Assembly: GCF_003986975.1 (NCBI RefSeq)
Contig: NZ_PIPO01000004.1
Location: 62,001 to 126,000 of the forward strand
DNA length: 64,000 nucleotides
Source of the DNA: Aliidiomarina soli
GTDB taxonomy: Bacteria > Pseudomonadota > Gammaproteobacteria > Enterobacterales > Alteromonadaceae
Direction: 5' to 3'
Part shown: one piece after another, positions 1 through 9,347 of the stretch
Position numbering within the stretch: the first letter of the stretch is position 1
How the letters are laid out: each line of letters begins with the position of its first letter
Notes under the pieces: generated by a model
Told to the model about the DNA's origin: nothing
What the model saw: the letters and a program-made list of their open reading frames with translations, nothing else
Databases searched by the model: none
Program-made: the position numbers and the translations under genes

Positions 1-1
1 A

Positions 2-946
2 CCTGAAGTCTATGACGGCCCGATTCGTCTGCGCAAGGCACTGGCACGCTCAAAGAACGTCGTTTCAGTCCGTCTGATCCGCTCGGTAGGAGTCGACCGT
101 ACCGCCGATTTCATGCAGCAGTTTGGGTTTGAAGCAGGGGACATTCCGCGTAACGAATCGCTATCCTTAGGTTCTGCGTCTTTTACTCCGCTTGAGTTAA
201 CTCGTGGCTTTGCGGTGTTTGCCAACGGTGGCTATCTGGTGGAACCGCATTTCGTGGCGCGTATTGAAGACGTCAACGGCGAAGTGCTGGAAGTCGCTAA
301 TCCGGTCCAGACCTGCGCCGATTGTGTGCTGCAGGATCTCTATGAAAACTGGTGGGAACATGAGCTGCCGCAGGCGCCGCGAGTGCTATCCGAGCAAACT
401 GCCTTTCTGGTGAGTGATGCGCTAACCTCAGCGGTGTGGGGCGGCGGCAGCTGGCCTAATCAAACTGGCTGGAATGGCACCGCATGGCGGGCACAAACGC
501 TGCGTAACCGCAATATTTCCGGTAAAACCGGTACCACCAATGACGTCAATGATGCCTGGTTCGTGGGCTATGGCAGTGGCTTAGTGGTTAGTACCTGGGT
601 CGGTTTCGATAATCTCGAGTATTCGCTTGGGCGGGCGTCGCTGAACCCTAACCTTGGCCGTGACCGGCAGCCGATCGTCGGTTCCGAAGCGGGTGCCACC
701 ACCGCTTTACCAGGCTGGATTGATTTTATGCAGGTAGCGATGGAAGACTTCGCTTTTGATCCCTTTGATTTGCCAACTGATATTGTCTCAGTCCGGATTG
801 ACGATAAGACTGGTAAGCTGAGCAATCAGTCTGACTACACCAGCTTGTTTGAATATTTCATTTCTGGCACTGAGCCCACTGAGTTCGTGGATGTAGAGGG
901 CAACTCGCCGCGTTTGTTTGAGGATGACGACGACGAGTTGTTCTGA
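2..946 (+). CDS. mrcA: Penicillin-binding protein 1A, C-terminal part (cut by window edge)
   Basis: This is the C-terminal 314 codons of a class A penicillin-binding protein; the frame is open to the left edge, so the glycosyltransferase domain and the SxxK motif lie outside. The transpeptidase domain is recognisable from its SxN motif (Ser-Lys-Asn at 50-58) and its KTGT motif (524-535). In the family this domain cross-links peptidoglycan stem peptides in the periplasm. The protein ends in an acidic tail (EDDDDELF). It converges on metL, with only a short hairpin between them. Identification as PBP1A rather than PBP1B rests on the overall sequence, which resembles MrcA. Confidence 0.88.
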   Translation, partial: PEVYDGPIRLRKALARSKNVVSVRLIRSVGVDRTADFMQQFGFEAGDIPRNESLSLGSASFTPLELTRGFAVFANGGYLVEPHFVARIEDVNGEVLEVANPVQTCADCVLQDLYENWWEHELPQAPRVLSEQTAFLVSDALTSAVWGGGSWPNQTGWNGTAWRAQTLRNRNISGKTGTTNDVNDAWFVGYGSGLVVSTWVGFDNLEYSLGRASLNPNLGRDRQPIVGSEAGATTALPGWIDFMQVAMEDFAFDPFDLPTDIVSVRIDDKTGKLSNQSDYTSLFEYFISGTEPTEFVDVEGNSPRLFEDDDDELF

Positions 947-952
947 AGCAGC

Positions 953-981
953 CGTCTTGTCGCTTAGGTAGCGGCAAGACG
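953..981. terminator. Hairpin between convergent mrcA and metL
   Basis: A 12-bp stem with one G-T pair (arms 953-964 and 970-981, loop 965-969) sits between the mrcA stop and the metL C-terminal codons and overlaps the latter. It has no clear T tract, so terminator function is only likely from its place. Confidence 0.4.
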
Positions 982-3402
982 TGCTAGTAGCTGGTGCAGG
1001 TCAGACTGCACGCCGCCTGCTGTGACATGGCGTCCGGCCCCCGGGCCACTGATAACAAGGGGCATTTCCTGATACCAGTCACTGTGTATAACGAAAATGT
1101 TCTCACCCGGAATCAAATTGGCGAGCATATCGCCTTCTGCGATGAACTCGATACCAACCCGGGCGTAGCTGCGCTCATTGTCCACCGAGAAACTGGCCAT
1201 TAAACGGGGCACTTTGCCGTCCTTTTGCGCCTCATCCCATAGCTGCTGCATCGGTGCATCAAGCTCTTCGATACGCTCCCAAAACTCTTCAGGGCTGACA
1301 TTCTGCAGCTGCCAGGGCAGCAAACTGTTTACTTCGACGTCCTGCCAGTCCAGTTGAGCGCCAATGTCACGAGCCACAATTAATAATTTACGCACGATGT
1401 CGTGGCAGGATAAGTCTTCGCGAGGGTCCGGTTCGGTTAAGCCGGTGGTTTTTGCTTCCTGCACCAGCTCGCTGAACTTCACCTTGCCGTCGAACTTTTC
1501 GAACAGCCAGCTCATGGTGCCGGAGAATATACCGGCGATACTGCGAATGTGATCACCGGAGCGGATCAGGTCATTGAGCGCATAATTGAGCGGCAACCCG
1601 GCACCCACCGTGGTGTTGTAGAGCCATTCGCGTTTGTATTCGTGCTGAATGGTGCGGATTTCCCGGTACAAAGCCTCTTCTGCAGCACCGGCCCGTTTGT
1701 TGGCGCCGATAATGTGCATGCCGTTGGCGAAGAAACTTGGATACATCCGGGCCACTTCACGGGCGTCGGTGAGGTCCATCACCACCAACTCATCGTAAGG
1801 AGCATTCGGGAGTTCGCGAAGCAGCTCTGTTAATACGTAGGGGCGCGCCAGACGTTCGAAATTGTCCTGCCAATCCTGCAAATCAACGCCGCTGTAGTCA
1901 AGCCACAGACGGGTTGAGTTGGCGATGCCCATAATTCGTACATCAACGTTTTCATTCAGGCGGTCGCGCTGCTGGCGGAACATATCCAGCCACTGACTGC
2001 CGATATTACCGCGACCCAGCACGAGCACGCCAATGCTCTTACGGAAGTTGAACAGCAGGCTATGGAGTCGGTTCAACAGCCGTTGATCGAGCTTCTGGCC
2101 GAGCAGCGCAATTGCGGAGTTCTTGTTGTCGGCGACCAGAAACTTACGTAGCTGCTGCTCTTCGACTTCCCGTTTGAGGACCCTGAACTGTTCGCTTTCT
2201 GCGATACGCGCACCGACCAGTGCGACCATGCTGTAGCCCGATACTTCGCGTACGTAATGTTCAGCATCCTGCTCTGTCAGCCACTGCTGAACGTACTCAA
2301 GGTGGTTTTGATGAAACGCATAGAATTTCTCTGCGGACTCGGCTTCGGTCCAGCTTACCAGCGGGGTCAGATTCAGCGACTCGAAGTTCTTAATCACATC
2401 CTGTCTGGCTACCGGGATGCTATATAAAACCACTTCACTGAGCGAGGTCAGCACTTTGGCTTTAGCCTCGGTAAAGTCGTACTGGCCAATACGGGTCTGC
2501 TGATTCTCGACCTTCAGACTCGAACGCACATTGATAATCATGCGTTCGCGATTCACTGGCTGAAAGGTTCTTGGATGCAGAACCGGGCTGCCTAAGCGCG
2601 CCAGTTCCTCTGCTTCGGACCAGTCCAGCGACGGCAAGCTCACCACCCGCTCCACTTTACGCGGATCGGCAGAATACACGCCGGCCACGTCTTTCCAGAT
2701 CGTAACCTGACGCACGTCGATCAGGCTGCCAATCAAGGTGGCTGAATAATCGCTGCCATTGCGACCCAGCAGCAGCGTGCGTCCGCTGCCGGATTCCGCA
2801 CAGATGAAACCAGTCACAATAAAACGGGTGCCGGCATGAGGGGCAATGCGTTTGAGCAGCGCCTGTCGGCTACTCGCTACATCAATAACCGGCTCAGCGG
2901 CATCTGTGGCCGCGAGAAACGTGCGGCTGTCGATGTAATCGGCGCGGGTGCCCTGCTTTTGCAATAACGCTGCAAGCAAGCGCGCGGACCAGAGTTCCCC
3001 GTAGGCACAGAGTTCGGCGGTGGGAATGCTCTCGTCGCCAACCAGCCAACGCTGCAGGCGTTGGAAATCGGTGTCAGAGAGGTTGAATACCTCGTCCTGG
3101 CTGCGACCTGACAGCAGTTCTTCAATTAATCCCTGCTGATAACTTTTTAGCGCCTGCAACAGAGTCGCCGCATAGTCGGGTTGATGCTGTCTGGCGTCGA
3201 TTAATGCGAGGATGCGGTTGGTGGTATCACCGGCCGCGGATACCACCACTAGGTCATTGGCCCCGGCGTATTCAGTGACGATACGAGCCACGCGGCGATA
3301 ACAATATGCATCAGCCAGGCTACTGCCACCAAACTTATGTACCTGAACCTGGTCGGCAATGGCTGCTACACGTTCATCGGTTACCGCTGGGCTTTTGCTC
3401 AT
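964..3402 (-). CDS. metL: Bifunctional aspartokinase / homoserine dehydrogenase II
   Basis: This 812-residue protein has the length of E. coli MetL (810). The N-terminal aspartokinase domain carries the KFGGSS phosphate-binding motif at about residues 23-28 and a GRNGSDYSA segment further on. The C-terminal homoserine dehydrogenase domain starts with the nucleotide-binding GRGNIG motif near residue 461 and contains the TVGAGLP substrate-site segment. The enzyme catalyses the first and third steps of the aspartate pathway towards methionine and threonine. Choice of MetL over ThrA rests on its position divergent from metJ with a MetJ-type operator between them. No metB or metF lies beside it. 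Confidence 0.92.
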   Translation of the reverse strand: MSKSPAVTDERVAAIADQVQVHKFGGSSLADAYCYRRVARIVTEYAGANDLVVVSAAGDTTNRILALIDARQHQPDYAATLLQALKSYQQGLIEELLSGRSQDEVFNLSDTDFQRLQRWLVGDESIPTAELCAYGELWSARLLAALLQKQGTRADYIDSRTFLAATDAAEPVIDVASSRQALLKRIAPHAGTRFIVTGFICAESGSGRTLLLGRNGSDYSATLIGSLIDVRQVTIWKDVAGVYSADPRKVERVVSLPSLDWSEAEELARLGSPVLHPRTFQPVNRERMIINVRSSLKVENQQTRIGQYDFTEAKAKVLTSLSEVVLYSIPVARQDVIKNFESLNLTPLVSWTEAESAEKFYAFHQNHLEYVQQWLTEQDAEHYVREVSGYSMVALVGARIAESEQFRVLKREVEEQQLRKFLVADNKNSAIALLGQKLDQRLLNRLHSLLFNFRKSIGVLVLGRGNIGSQWLDMFRQQRDRLNENVDVRIMGIANSTRLWLDYSGVDLQDWQDNFERLARPYVLTELLRELPNAPYDELVVMDLTDAREVARMYPSFFANGMHIIGANKRAGAAEEALYREIRTIQHEYKREWLYNTTVGAGLPLNYALNDLIRSGDHIRSIAGIFSGTMSWLFEKFDGKVKFSELVQEAKTTGLTEPDPREDLSCHDIVRKLLIVARDIGAQLDWQDVEVNSLLPWQLQNVSPEEFWERIEELDAPMQQLWDEAQKDGKVPRLMASFSVDNERSYARVGIEFIAEGDMLANLIPGENIFVIHSDWYQEMPLVISGPGAGRHVTAGGVQSDLHQLLARLAAT

Positions 3403-3474
3403 CTACTGCACTCACATATTACAAATCGAAAGGGATAATAGTAGGCGAAAGGATACCCAAAGCTAAAGTTAAAT

Positions 3475-3498
3475 AGAAGTTTAGATGGCCAGAAGCGT
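3475..3498. promoter_or_regulatory. Three tandem met-box-like repeats (MetJ operator)
   Basis: Three adjacent 8-bp units (AGAAGTTT, AGATGGCC, AGAAGCGT) each match the met box consensus AGACGTCT at 5-6 of 8 positions and follow without spacing. MetJ binds tandem met boxes with S-adenosylmethionine as corepressor. The site lies between the starts of metL and metJ, so it probably represses both. Confidence 0.65.
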
Positions 3499-3552
3499 CA
3501 AAAAAAGCGATAATTGCGTTGTCATAAGCTTATAACAAAAGAGGTTAAGTCC

Positions 3553-3882
3553 ATGCAATGGAATGGTGAGTACATATATCCTTACGCTGAGCACGGTAAA
3601 AAAAGCGAGCAGGTGAAGAAAGTCACGGTTTCCATTCCCACCCGGGTACTCAAAGTTCTTACCGATGAACGCACCCGTCGTCAGGTCAACAATCTGCGCC
3701 ATGCCACCAACAGTGAACTGCTTTGTGAAGCCTTTTTGCATGCCTTCACCGGCCAGCCGTTGCCCGAGGATGATGATCTGCGCAAAGACAACCCGCATAA
3801 AATACCTGCTGACGTGCGCAAGATTTTGGCTGAGCGAGGTATCGAGATTGGTCCGGATGATCTATACGGTGATGACGAGTAG
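3553..3882 (+). CDS. metJ: Methionine regulon repressor MetJ
   Basis: The 109-residue product matches E. coli MetJ (105 residues) closely over the first 80 residues, including the ribbon segment KKVTVSIP that contacts the met box and the helix [20 protein letters not shown]. The start at 3553 was chosen because the family begins with the short W-x-G-E-Y-I leader and an AGAGG ribosome site precedes it; an upstream in-frame start at 3514 would add a tail that the family lacks. The last 25 residues diverge from enterobacterial MetJ, as is usual. It is divergent from metL and shares its operator. Confidence 0.95.
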   Translation: MQWNGEYIYPYAEHGKKSEQVKKVTVSIPTRVLKVLTDERTRRQVNNLRHATNSELLCEAFLHAFTGQPLPEDDDLRKDNPHKIPADVRKILAERGIEIGPDDLYGDDE

Positions 3883-3930
3883 TATACTGATCCGATAGTG
3901 ACTACGACGATACCGAATAAGGAGACTGCG

Positions 3931-4503
3931 ATGAGTCGGCATTTTGAAACTGCACCCGGCCTATGTGAAGCGCGTGACAGTGAAACCAACGACTACGTGT
4001 TTAACCAGACCATGCTAAGGATTAAAGATCCCGAACGTACCCTGGACTTTTACAGCCGGGTTCTCGGCATGACATTGGTGAAGAAGCTGCCGTTTCCTGA
4101 AATGAAGTTTACCCTGTATTTCCTAGCCGCCATTCCACAGGATGAACTGAGCAATTGGTCATCGGATGATGCGACGCGACTGGAACAAACCTTCGGCCGC
4201 CCGGCCATGCTTGAACTGACCTACAACTGGGGCGATAAAGAGAACGATGAGGTGGCTTACCATAATGGCAATAGTGAGCCGAAAGGCTTTGGTCATATTG
4301 GTTTCGCGGTGCCGGAATTAAGCCAGGCCTGCGCCCGTTTTGACGCACTCGGGGTGACGTACGTAAAGCGCCCGGAAGATGGCAAAATGAATAATCTTGC
4401 TTTTATTCAGGACCCGGATGGTTACTGGATAGAAATCTTCGCCCCGCATGGTATGCAGGATGGATTAGACGAGCACCTTGGCAGTGACGAGAGCGAAGTC
4501 TAG
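3931..4503 (+). CDS. gloA: Lactoylglutathione lyase (glyoxalase I)
   Basis: This 190-residue protein isomerises the glutathione-methylglyoxal hemithioacetal to S-lactoylglutathione. The four metal ligands of the family can be placed: Gln in FNQTM, Glu in LELTYNWG, His in GHIGF and Glu in WIEIF. It is longer than E. coli GloA (135) and has the N-terminal extension and internal insert of the long zinc-type glyoxalase I found in eukaryotes and some pseudomonads. The start follows an AAGGAG ribosome site 7 bases upstream. It lies 48 bases after metJ and converges on the malic enzyme gene. Confidence 0.93.
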   Translation: MSRHFETAPGLCEARDSETNDYVFNQTMLRIKDPERTLDFYSRVLGMTLVKKLPFPEMKFTLYFLAAIPQDELSNWSSDDATRLEQTFGRPAMLELTYNWGDKENDEVAYHNGNSEPKGFGHIGFAVPELSQACARFDALGVTYVKRPEDGKMNNLAFIQDPDGYWIEIFAPHGMQDGLDEHLGSDESEV

Positions 4504-4522
4504 GGCATGCACCGCATGCCCT
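4502..4522. terminator. Hairpin at the gloA stop
   Basis: A perfect 9-bp stem with a 3-base loop (arms 4502-4510 and 4514-4522) overlaps the gloA stop codon. There is no T tract. It lies between two convergent genes and may slow or end transcription from either side. Confidence 0.4.
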
Positions 4523-4534
4523 GGCGTGCGGTGA

Positions 4535-5779
4535 CTAACTTTGCATGTAGTTCGCAGGTAAATCGATGCGGGCGACACCAGAGGCTACGGCCGCTTCGGC
4601 GACCGCTTTTGCCACACGGGCGCAAAGCCGCGGATCAATTGGCTTCGGAATGATGTATTCCGGGCCAAATTCAAGCTTCTCCGCGCCTGCCGCTTTAACC
4701 ACTTCCGCAGACACCGGCTCTTTGGCTAACTGACGAATCGCTTCGACGGCGGCCAGCTTCATCTCATCATTAATAGCACTCGCTCTTACGTCCAGCGCAC
4801 CGCGGAACATAAACGGGAAACACAGCACGTTGTTGACCTGATTCGGATAGTCCGAGCGGCCAGTTGCCATGATCACATCACTGCGGGTTGCCAGTGCCAG
4901 CTCCGGACGGATTTCCGGGTCCGGATTCGAGCAGGCAAAGACCACTGGGTTTTCAGCCATTAAGCGCAGATCCTCAGCGCCAAACAGGTCCGGCCCCGAC
5001 ACACCGACGAAAATATCAGCCCCTTCAATGACTTCCTGCAAAGTACGCTTGTCAGTGTTATTGGCGAATAATTGTTTGTATTGGTTAAGATCGTCGCGGC
5101 GAGTATGAATCACGCCTTTCGAGTCGAGCATGTAGATATTTTCACGCTGCGCGCCGCATTTTATCAGCAGTTCCATGCAGGCAATAGCCGCAGCACCGGC
5201 GCCCATGCAGACAATTTTCGCATCTTCTAGCGACTTGTTGCGGATCTCCAGCGCGTTAAGCAAACCAGCAGCGGTGACAATGGCGGTGCCGTGTTGGTCG
5301 TCATGGAACACCGGAATATCACAGCGTTCAATTAGCGCTTGCTCTATTTCAAAGCACTCTGGCGCTTTAATGTCTTCCAGGTTGATGCCACCAAAGGTAT
5401 CGGCAATATTAGCCACGGTGTTGATAAAGTCCTGGGTGGTGCGGTGCTTCACTTCGATGTCGATCGAATCAAGTCCGGCAAAACGTTTGAACAACAATGC
5501 TTTGCCTTCCATCACTGGCTTAGACGCCAGCGGGCCTAAATTCCCCAGGCCGAGAATGGCGGTTCCATTGCTAATCACCGCTACCATGTTGCCTTTGGCG
5601 GTGTAGCGATAAACATCATCCGGGTTCTCGGCAATCGCCCGCACCGGTTCGGCGACCCCGGGGCTGTAGGCCAGGGCTAGATCCTTACTGGTTTCAGCGG
5701 GTTTCGTCAGTTCAATGCTAATTTTTCCGGGAACGGGTTTGGCGTGGTAGTCGAGAGCTTGTTGACGAAAATCGGTCAT
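4535..5779 (-). CDS. NADP-type malic enzyme, short form
   Basis: The 414-residue protein matches the N-terminal malic enzyme part of MaeB, beginning with the segment LAYSPGVAEP and followed by GLGNLGPLASKPVMEGKA. A Rossmann segment GAGAAAIACMELL binds the nicotinamide cofactor. It oxidatively decarboxylates malate to pyruvate, giving reducing power. E. coli MaeB (759) has a C-terminal phosphotransacetylase-like domain that is absent here; single-domain forms are known in many bacteria. Coenzyme choice (NAD or NADP) cannot be settled from sequence alone. It is transcribed alone, on the strand opposite to gloA. Confidence 0.88.
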   Translation of the reverse strand: MTDFRQQALDYHAKPVPGKISIELTKPAETSKDLALAYSPGVAEPVRAIAENPDDVYRYTAKGNMVAVISNGTAILGLGNLGPLASKPVMEGKALLFKRFAGLDSIDIEVKHRTTQDFINTVANIADTFGGINLEDIKAPECFEIEQALIERCDIPVFHDDQHGTAIVTAAGLLNALEIRNKSLEDAKIVCMGAGAAAIACMELLIKCGAQRENIYMLDSKGVIHTRRDDLNQYKQLFANNTDKRTLQEVIEGADIFVGVSGPDLFGAEDLRLMAENPVVFACSNPDPEIRPELALATRSDVIMATGRSDYPNQVNNVLCFPFMFRGALDVRASAINDEMKLAAVEAIRQLAKEPVSAEVVKAAGAEKLEFGPEYIIPKPIDPRLCARVAKAVAEAAVASGVARIDLPANYMQS

Positions 5780-5912
5780 GGAATGCGCCTGCTGTGGTTA
5801 AGAATTCAAAGCCCAACAAGAGGTTGGGAGCTAAGTCTATATGGCCTAGTGTAGTCCTTTTGTCTGCCATAACAAATCTTACCTGCATGCTGCGCGGCAT
5901 AAAACAGAGACA

Positions 5913-5942
5913 AAAAAAGGTTGCCCGGAGGCAACCTTTTTT
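5913..5942 (-). terminator. Rho-independent terminator of rpmE
   Basis: A 13-bp stem (GGTTGCC core flanked by A and T runs; arms 5913-5925 and 5930-5942, loop 5926-5929) lies 16 bases past the rpmE stop. The A run on the + strand gives the U tract for minus-strand transcripts. Confidence 0.85.
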
Positions 5943-5957
5943 CGCTGAAACTCTGGC

Positions 5958-6170
5958 TTACTTAGACTTAAGCGCACCAAAACGTTTCTTGAAGCGGTCG
6001 ACGCGTCCACCAGTATCCAGAACTTTCTGCTTACCAGTGTAGAACGGGTGACATTCTGAACATACGTCTACGTGCAAATCTTCGCAACGAGTAGAGCGGG
6101 TTTCGAATGCATGGCCACAAGAGCAAGTTACCTTGATGGCTTCGTACTTTGGATGAATACCTTGTTGCAT
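5958..6170 (-). CDS. rpmE: 50S ribosomal protein L31, zinc-binding type
   Basis: The 70-residue protein matches E. coli L31: IHPKY near the start, the Cys motifs CSC and CSEC that bind one zinc, and the conserved end [12 protein letters not shown]. This is the C+ type, which serves as a zinc store and is replaced by a Cys-free paralogue under zinc starvation in many bacteria. No paralogue or Zur site is visible here. It stands alone with its own terminator. Confidence 0.96.
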   Translation of the reverse strand: MQQGIHPKYEAIKVTCSCGHAFETRSTRCEDLHVDVCSECHPFYTGKQKVLDTGGRVDRFKKRFGALKSK

Positions 6171-6352
6171 GGGATTACCTCATATAATGGGCCGCATCGC
6201 CATCCGTGCTTTCCACGAACACCATGCGCAACTAGCTTGGTTAAAAGAGCGGCGGATTTTACCCTGAGCGGGGCCAATGATCAAGCTTTCCAAAGCGACC
6301 GCTAACGTCTAGCCTATACGCCATTGATGTAGCGAAGGAAACTAATCAGTTA

Positions 6353-8590
6353 ATGAACAAAAAAACACCCTTGAGAGTCGTTTATTACGTGGTTTGGAGT
6401 CTCATTATACTGATGAGTGCGTTTTGGCTCTATCTCAACCTGATTGACAATGAGGTTCGCTTTGCCCAGGCGGAAGCCATTAGCACCATAGAACACGACA
6501 CTGCTGACACCGACAGCATCGAATTTGTTGTGGTAGGCGATGTTAAAAGCTCGGTACGCACCTTTGCTGACGAAATTCTGCCGCAGATTAATGCTAGCTC
6601 CGCTCAGTTTGTGGTCTCGGCGGGCAATGCTGTTGCAGGTGGCAGTGAGGAGAGTTACCGCCAGGCCTACGAAGTATTTCAAGAGCTGCGTTTGCCTTAT
6701 GTACTCAGTTTCGGTGAAAACGAAGCCACTGCATTTGGCAGCATGCGTTACTACGACAAACTCGGCCCGCACTTTTTCTCACTGCAGGCTGGCCCGAGCC
6801 AGCTTATTTTTCTTGACCTGACCGGCACCACCGGCATGCAGTGGCAGTTACGCTGGCTGGACCAATTACTGAGCCAGAGTGAGAGTCGTTTCCATTTCGT
6901 TTTTACTGGTTTGCCGGTACATCGGGTCGTTGAGAAAGGCGATGACGACCATGCGGAGCATTACGCTGAACATAGTATTGATGCACAGTCGTTGTCCACG
7001 TTACGACAGTTGTTCCGTGAGCATCAGGTCGATGCGGTATTTTCGGCAAACTTGCCGCTGTATCGGGACTTTACCGATGAGGGGGTGCGCTACGTTACAA
7101 CTGGTGGAGCGGGTGGCCTTATCCTCGATCAGGAAGACAGCTATCATCACTATGTTCGTGTCCGCTCAGGCCCGCAAGGGCTTGATATCGAGCCGGTTGA
7201 AGTCAATGTGGTCGAAGCCAGCTGGCAACGCTCACTGGGCAGTGCCTGGTCGGCACTGTTAACCTTTCTGTATGTCAGTTATATCCGCTTTCTGCTCATT
7301 TTAGCGCTGCTGATAGCAATCGGTGTGAAGCTGTATCAGCTGATCTTCGTTGAGCGCAATTACTATCCTGATTTTACCCTCGACACCTCGCCCTATCTGA
7401 ATCAGCGCAAACGGGTGCTAATGCTGACCAATAATTACTTTCCCTTTGTGTCAGGGGTCACTGTCTCTATTCAGCGTCTGGTCAACGGCCTGCGTAAGCA
7501 AGGCCATGCAATTTCAATTATGGCACCGCAGTATGCGCAAAAAAGCAGTCATGACCATGACGTAACCCGGGTCCGGACTCTGTTTGCCTTCGGCAAGAAT
7601 GCCGATTTCCGTTATGCGAATATCTTATCCCGATCGGCACGGGCGGCGGCACGGCGGTTTAAACCCGATCTTATTCATGTCCATCACCCGTTCGGGCTTG
7701 GCCGGCTCGGCCTGTGGGTAGGTAAACGTCTGAAAGTACCGGTTGTTTACACCTACCATACGCGACTGGAGATGTACGCGCATTACGTCCCATTGCCTAG
7801 CCGGTTGTTCCGCAATCTGATTTCACACCAACTGGTGAAACACTTTTGTAATCGTTGCGATGGCGTCGTGGTGCCAACCTGGTCAGTTGAAGAGTATCTG
7901 CGCATGATCGGCGTGAAGACGCGGATTATGGTGCAGCCCACTGGTATCGACAGCAAGGCCTGCGAGAGCCTGGCGGACGACAAAGTAAAGGCATTACGGA
8001 CCCGCTACCAGCTGCCGACGGCTGCCAGGGTGCTGGTTAGTGTGTCGCGCCTGGGCGCTGAGAAGAACCTTGAATTTTTATTGCTCGCCTTTGCTGAGCT
8101 GGTTAAACAATGCGACGAGCCTGTTTATTTATTGCTGGTAGGCAGCGGCCCTCAGCAAGCTGAACTGGAAGCGCTGGCGGCGGAGTATGCGATCGAGAGC
8201 CATGTCATCTTTTGTGGGGCGGTGCCACCGGAGGAAGTGGCGCTGCATTATCGCCTGGCGGATTTATTTGTCTTCGCCTCGAAATCTGAAACTCAGGGCA
8301 TGGTTATTCTCGAAGCAATGAGCTGTGCCCTGCCGGTGGTGGCTGTGCGTGCGAGCGGCATTGACGATGTAGTCATCAATGGTAAAACGGGCTACAAAGT
8401 GCCGGAACGAGTCGACCGCTGGGTCGGCGCAGCGACCATGCTGCTCACCGACCCTGAACATTACAGCGCCTGTGCTGCTGCCGCGCGCGACTATGCCGCT
8501 GGGTACGATATCCGTATTTTCGCCGAGAACATCAATCAGTTTTATGCTGAGGTGATGGCGGCGCGCGCCGCTGACGAACATAAAAATTAA
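6353..8590 (+). CDS. Membrane protein: metallophosphatase-like domain fused to GT4 glycosyltransferase
   Basis: The 745-residue protein has four parts. A membrane helix spans about residues 8-28. A calcineurin-type metallophosphatase-like domain covers about 55-285. A second membrane helix lies at about 300-326. A family 4 glycosyltransferase covers about 350-740, with the PTGID segment and the donor-binding E-x7-E motif (E646, E654). In the phosphatase-like part the metal ligands look lost: GDVK replaces GDxH, GNAV replaces GDxV, GENE replaces GNHE, and SANLPLY stands where GHxH is expected. By topology the first domain should be outside and the transferase inside. The transferred sugar and acceptor are unknown; a lipid acceptor would fit the membrane anchor. 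The ribosome site is weak. Confidence 0.82.
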   Translation: MNKKTPLRVVYYVVWSLIILMSAFWLYLNLIDNEVRFAQAEAISTIEHDTADTDSIEFVVVGDVKSSVRTFADEILPQINASSAQFVVSAGNAVAGGSEESYRQAYEVFQELRLPYVLSFGENEATAFGSMRYYDKLGPHFFSLQAGPSQLIFLDLTGTTGMQWQLRWLDQLLSQSESRFHFVFTGLPVHRVVEKGDDDHAEHYAEHSIDAQSLSTLRQLFREHQVDAVFSANLPLYRDFTDEGVRYVTTGGAGGLILDQEDSYHHYVRVRSGPQGLDIEPVEVNVVEASWQRSLGSAWSALLTFLYVSYIRFLLILALLIAIGVKLYQLIFVERNYYPDFTLDTSPYLNQRKRVLMLTNNYFPFVSGVTVSIQRLVNGLRKQGHAISIMAPQYAQKSSHDHDVTRVRTLFAFGKNADFRYANILSRSARAAARRFKPDLIHVHHPFGLGRLGLWVGKRLKVPVVYTYHTRLEMYAHYVPLPSRLFRNLISHQLVKHFCNRCDGVVVPTWSVEEYLRMIGVKTRIMVQPTGIDSKACESLADDKVKALRTRYQLPTAARVLVSVSRLGAEKNLEFLLLAFAELVKQCDEPVYLLLVGSGPQQAELEALAAEYAIESHVIFCGAVPPEEVALHYRLADLFVFASKSETQGMVILEAMSCALPVVAVRASGIDDVVINGKTGYKVPERVDRWVGAATMLLTDPEHYSACAAAARDYAAGYDIRIFAENINQFYAEVMAARAADEHKN

Positions 8591-9242
8591 GCAGCCAGAG
8601 CGCCGCCAGAGCCAGTACACCGGTGCCAAGGGCGACTAACCATTCACGCTTGGACGCAGCAGTGGCCAATTGGGTCAGTTGCGCGCCAAAGACGGTGACT
8701 GCAATCAGCCCGGGCACGATGCCGATAGCGGAGCCCAGCATGTAGCGCATAAATGGCATTTTTACTGCACCTGCGAGCAGATTCGTCAGGGTAAATGGCG
8801 CGATCGGCAACAGGTTAATGATAATCATGGTGCGCACACTGCGCTGACTCATGTAGCTTGACGCCCGCTTGATTAAGCGGCCTTGCAGCCGGCGTAACGG
8901 TGCCTCGCCGACGGCGAGACCGACCCAGTAACACAGCGCAGATGAACTGAGCGTGCCCAGGCTGGCGAACACAGAGCCCCAGAACGGGCCGAACAGCGCT
9001 CCCGTCACCACCACCAGAATGGTCAGCGGGAAGAACAGTTGCAGCAATACGACATAGAGTGCAGTCAGATAAATACCGAGCAACCAGTAAGGTTGCTGCT
9101 GCCACTGACTTAACCAGTCAGTAAGCTGCGCCTGATCCATCCAGCCATGGTCAATAGCCCAGCGCCAAAGCATGCTAAGTGCAACAATTGTCAGTAATGC
9201 CAGCAAAATTTTGTACAATGACTGACGCTTAGCCCCTTGCAT
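8532..9242 (-). CDS. TVP38/TMEM64 (DedA-like) membrane protein
   Basis: This 236-residue protein has several membrane helices and the SNARE-associated (VTT) segment FGPFWGSVFASLGTLSSSA followed by CYWVGLAVGE, typical of the TVP38/TMEM64 family. Relatives are linked to membrane lipid scrambling and envelope homeostasis. The start at 9242 follows an AGGAAA site at 8 bases; a longer frame starting at 9317 would add a Cys-rich tail not expected in the family. Its last 59 bases overlap the end of the convergent glycosyltransferase gene. Confidence 0.82.
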   Translation of the reverse strand: MQGAKRQSLYKILLALLTIVALSMLWRWAIDHGWMDQAQLTDWLSQWQQQPYWLLGIYLTALYVVLLQLFFPLTILVVVTGALFGPFWGSVFASLGTLSSSALCYWVGLAVGEAPLRRLQGRLIKRASSYMSQRSVRTMIIINLLPIAPFTLTNLLAGAVKMPFMRYMLGSAIGIVPGLIAVTVFGAQLTQLATAASKREWLVALGTGVLALAALWLLNFYVRQRRAPPSPQHKTD

Positions 9243-9347
9243 AGACTGCTTTCCTGTTTTTATCCTGATCATGCAACAGCATAGCAAAGTGCACGCATCG
9301 CAGGAACGCGATAGCATGGATTCCTGTAGTTAACTGAGGATTACGTT

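Noticed and set aside
5794-6042. An 82-codon frame antisense to the rpmE end
   Set aside because: It crosses the rpmE terminator and coding region; the minus strand gene is certain.
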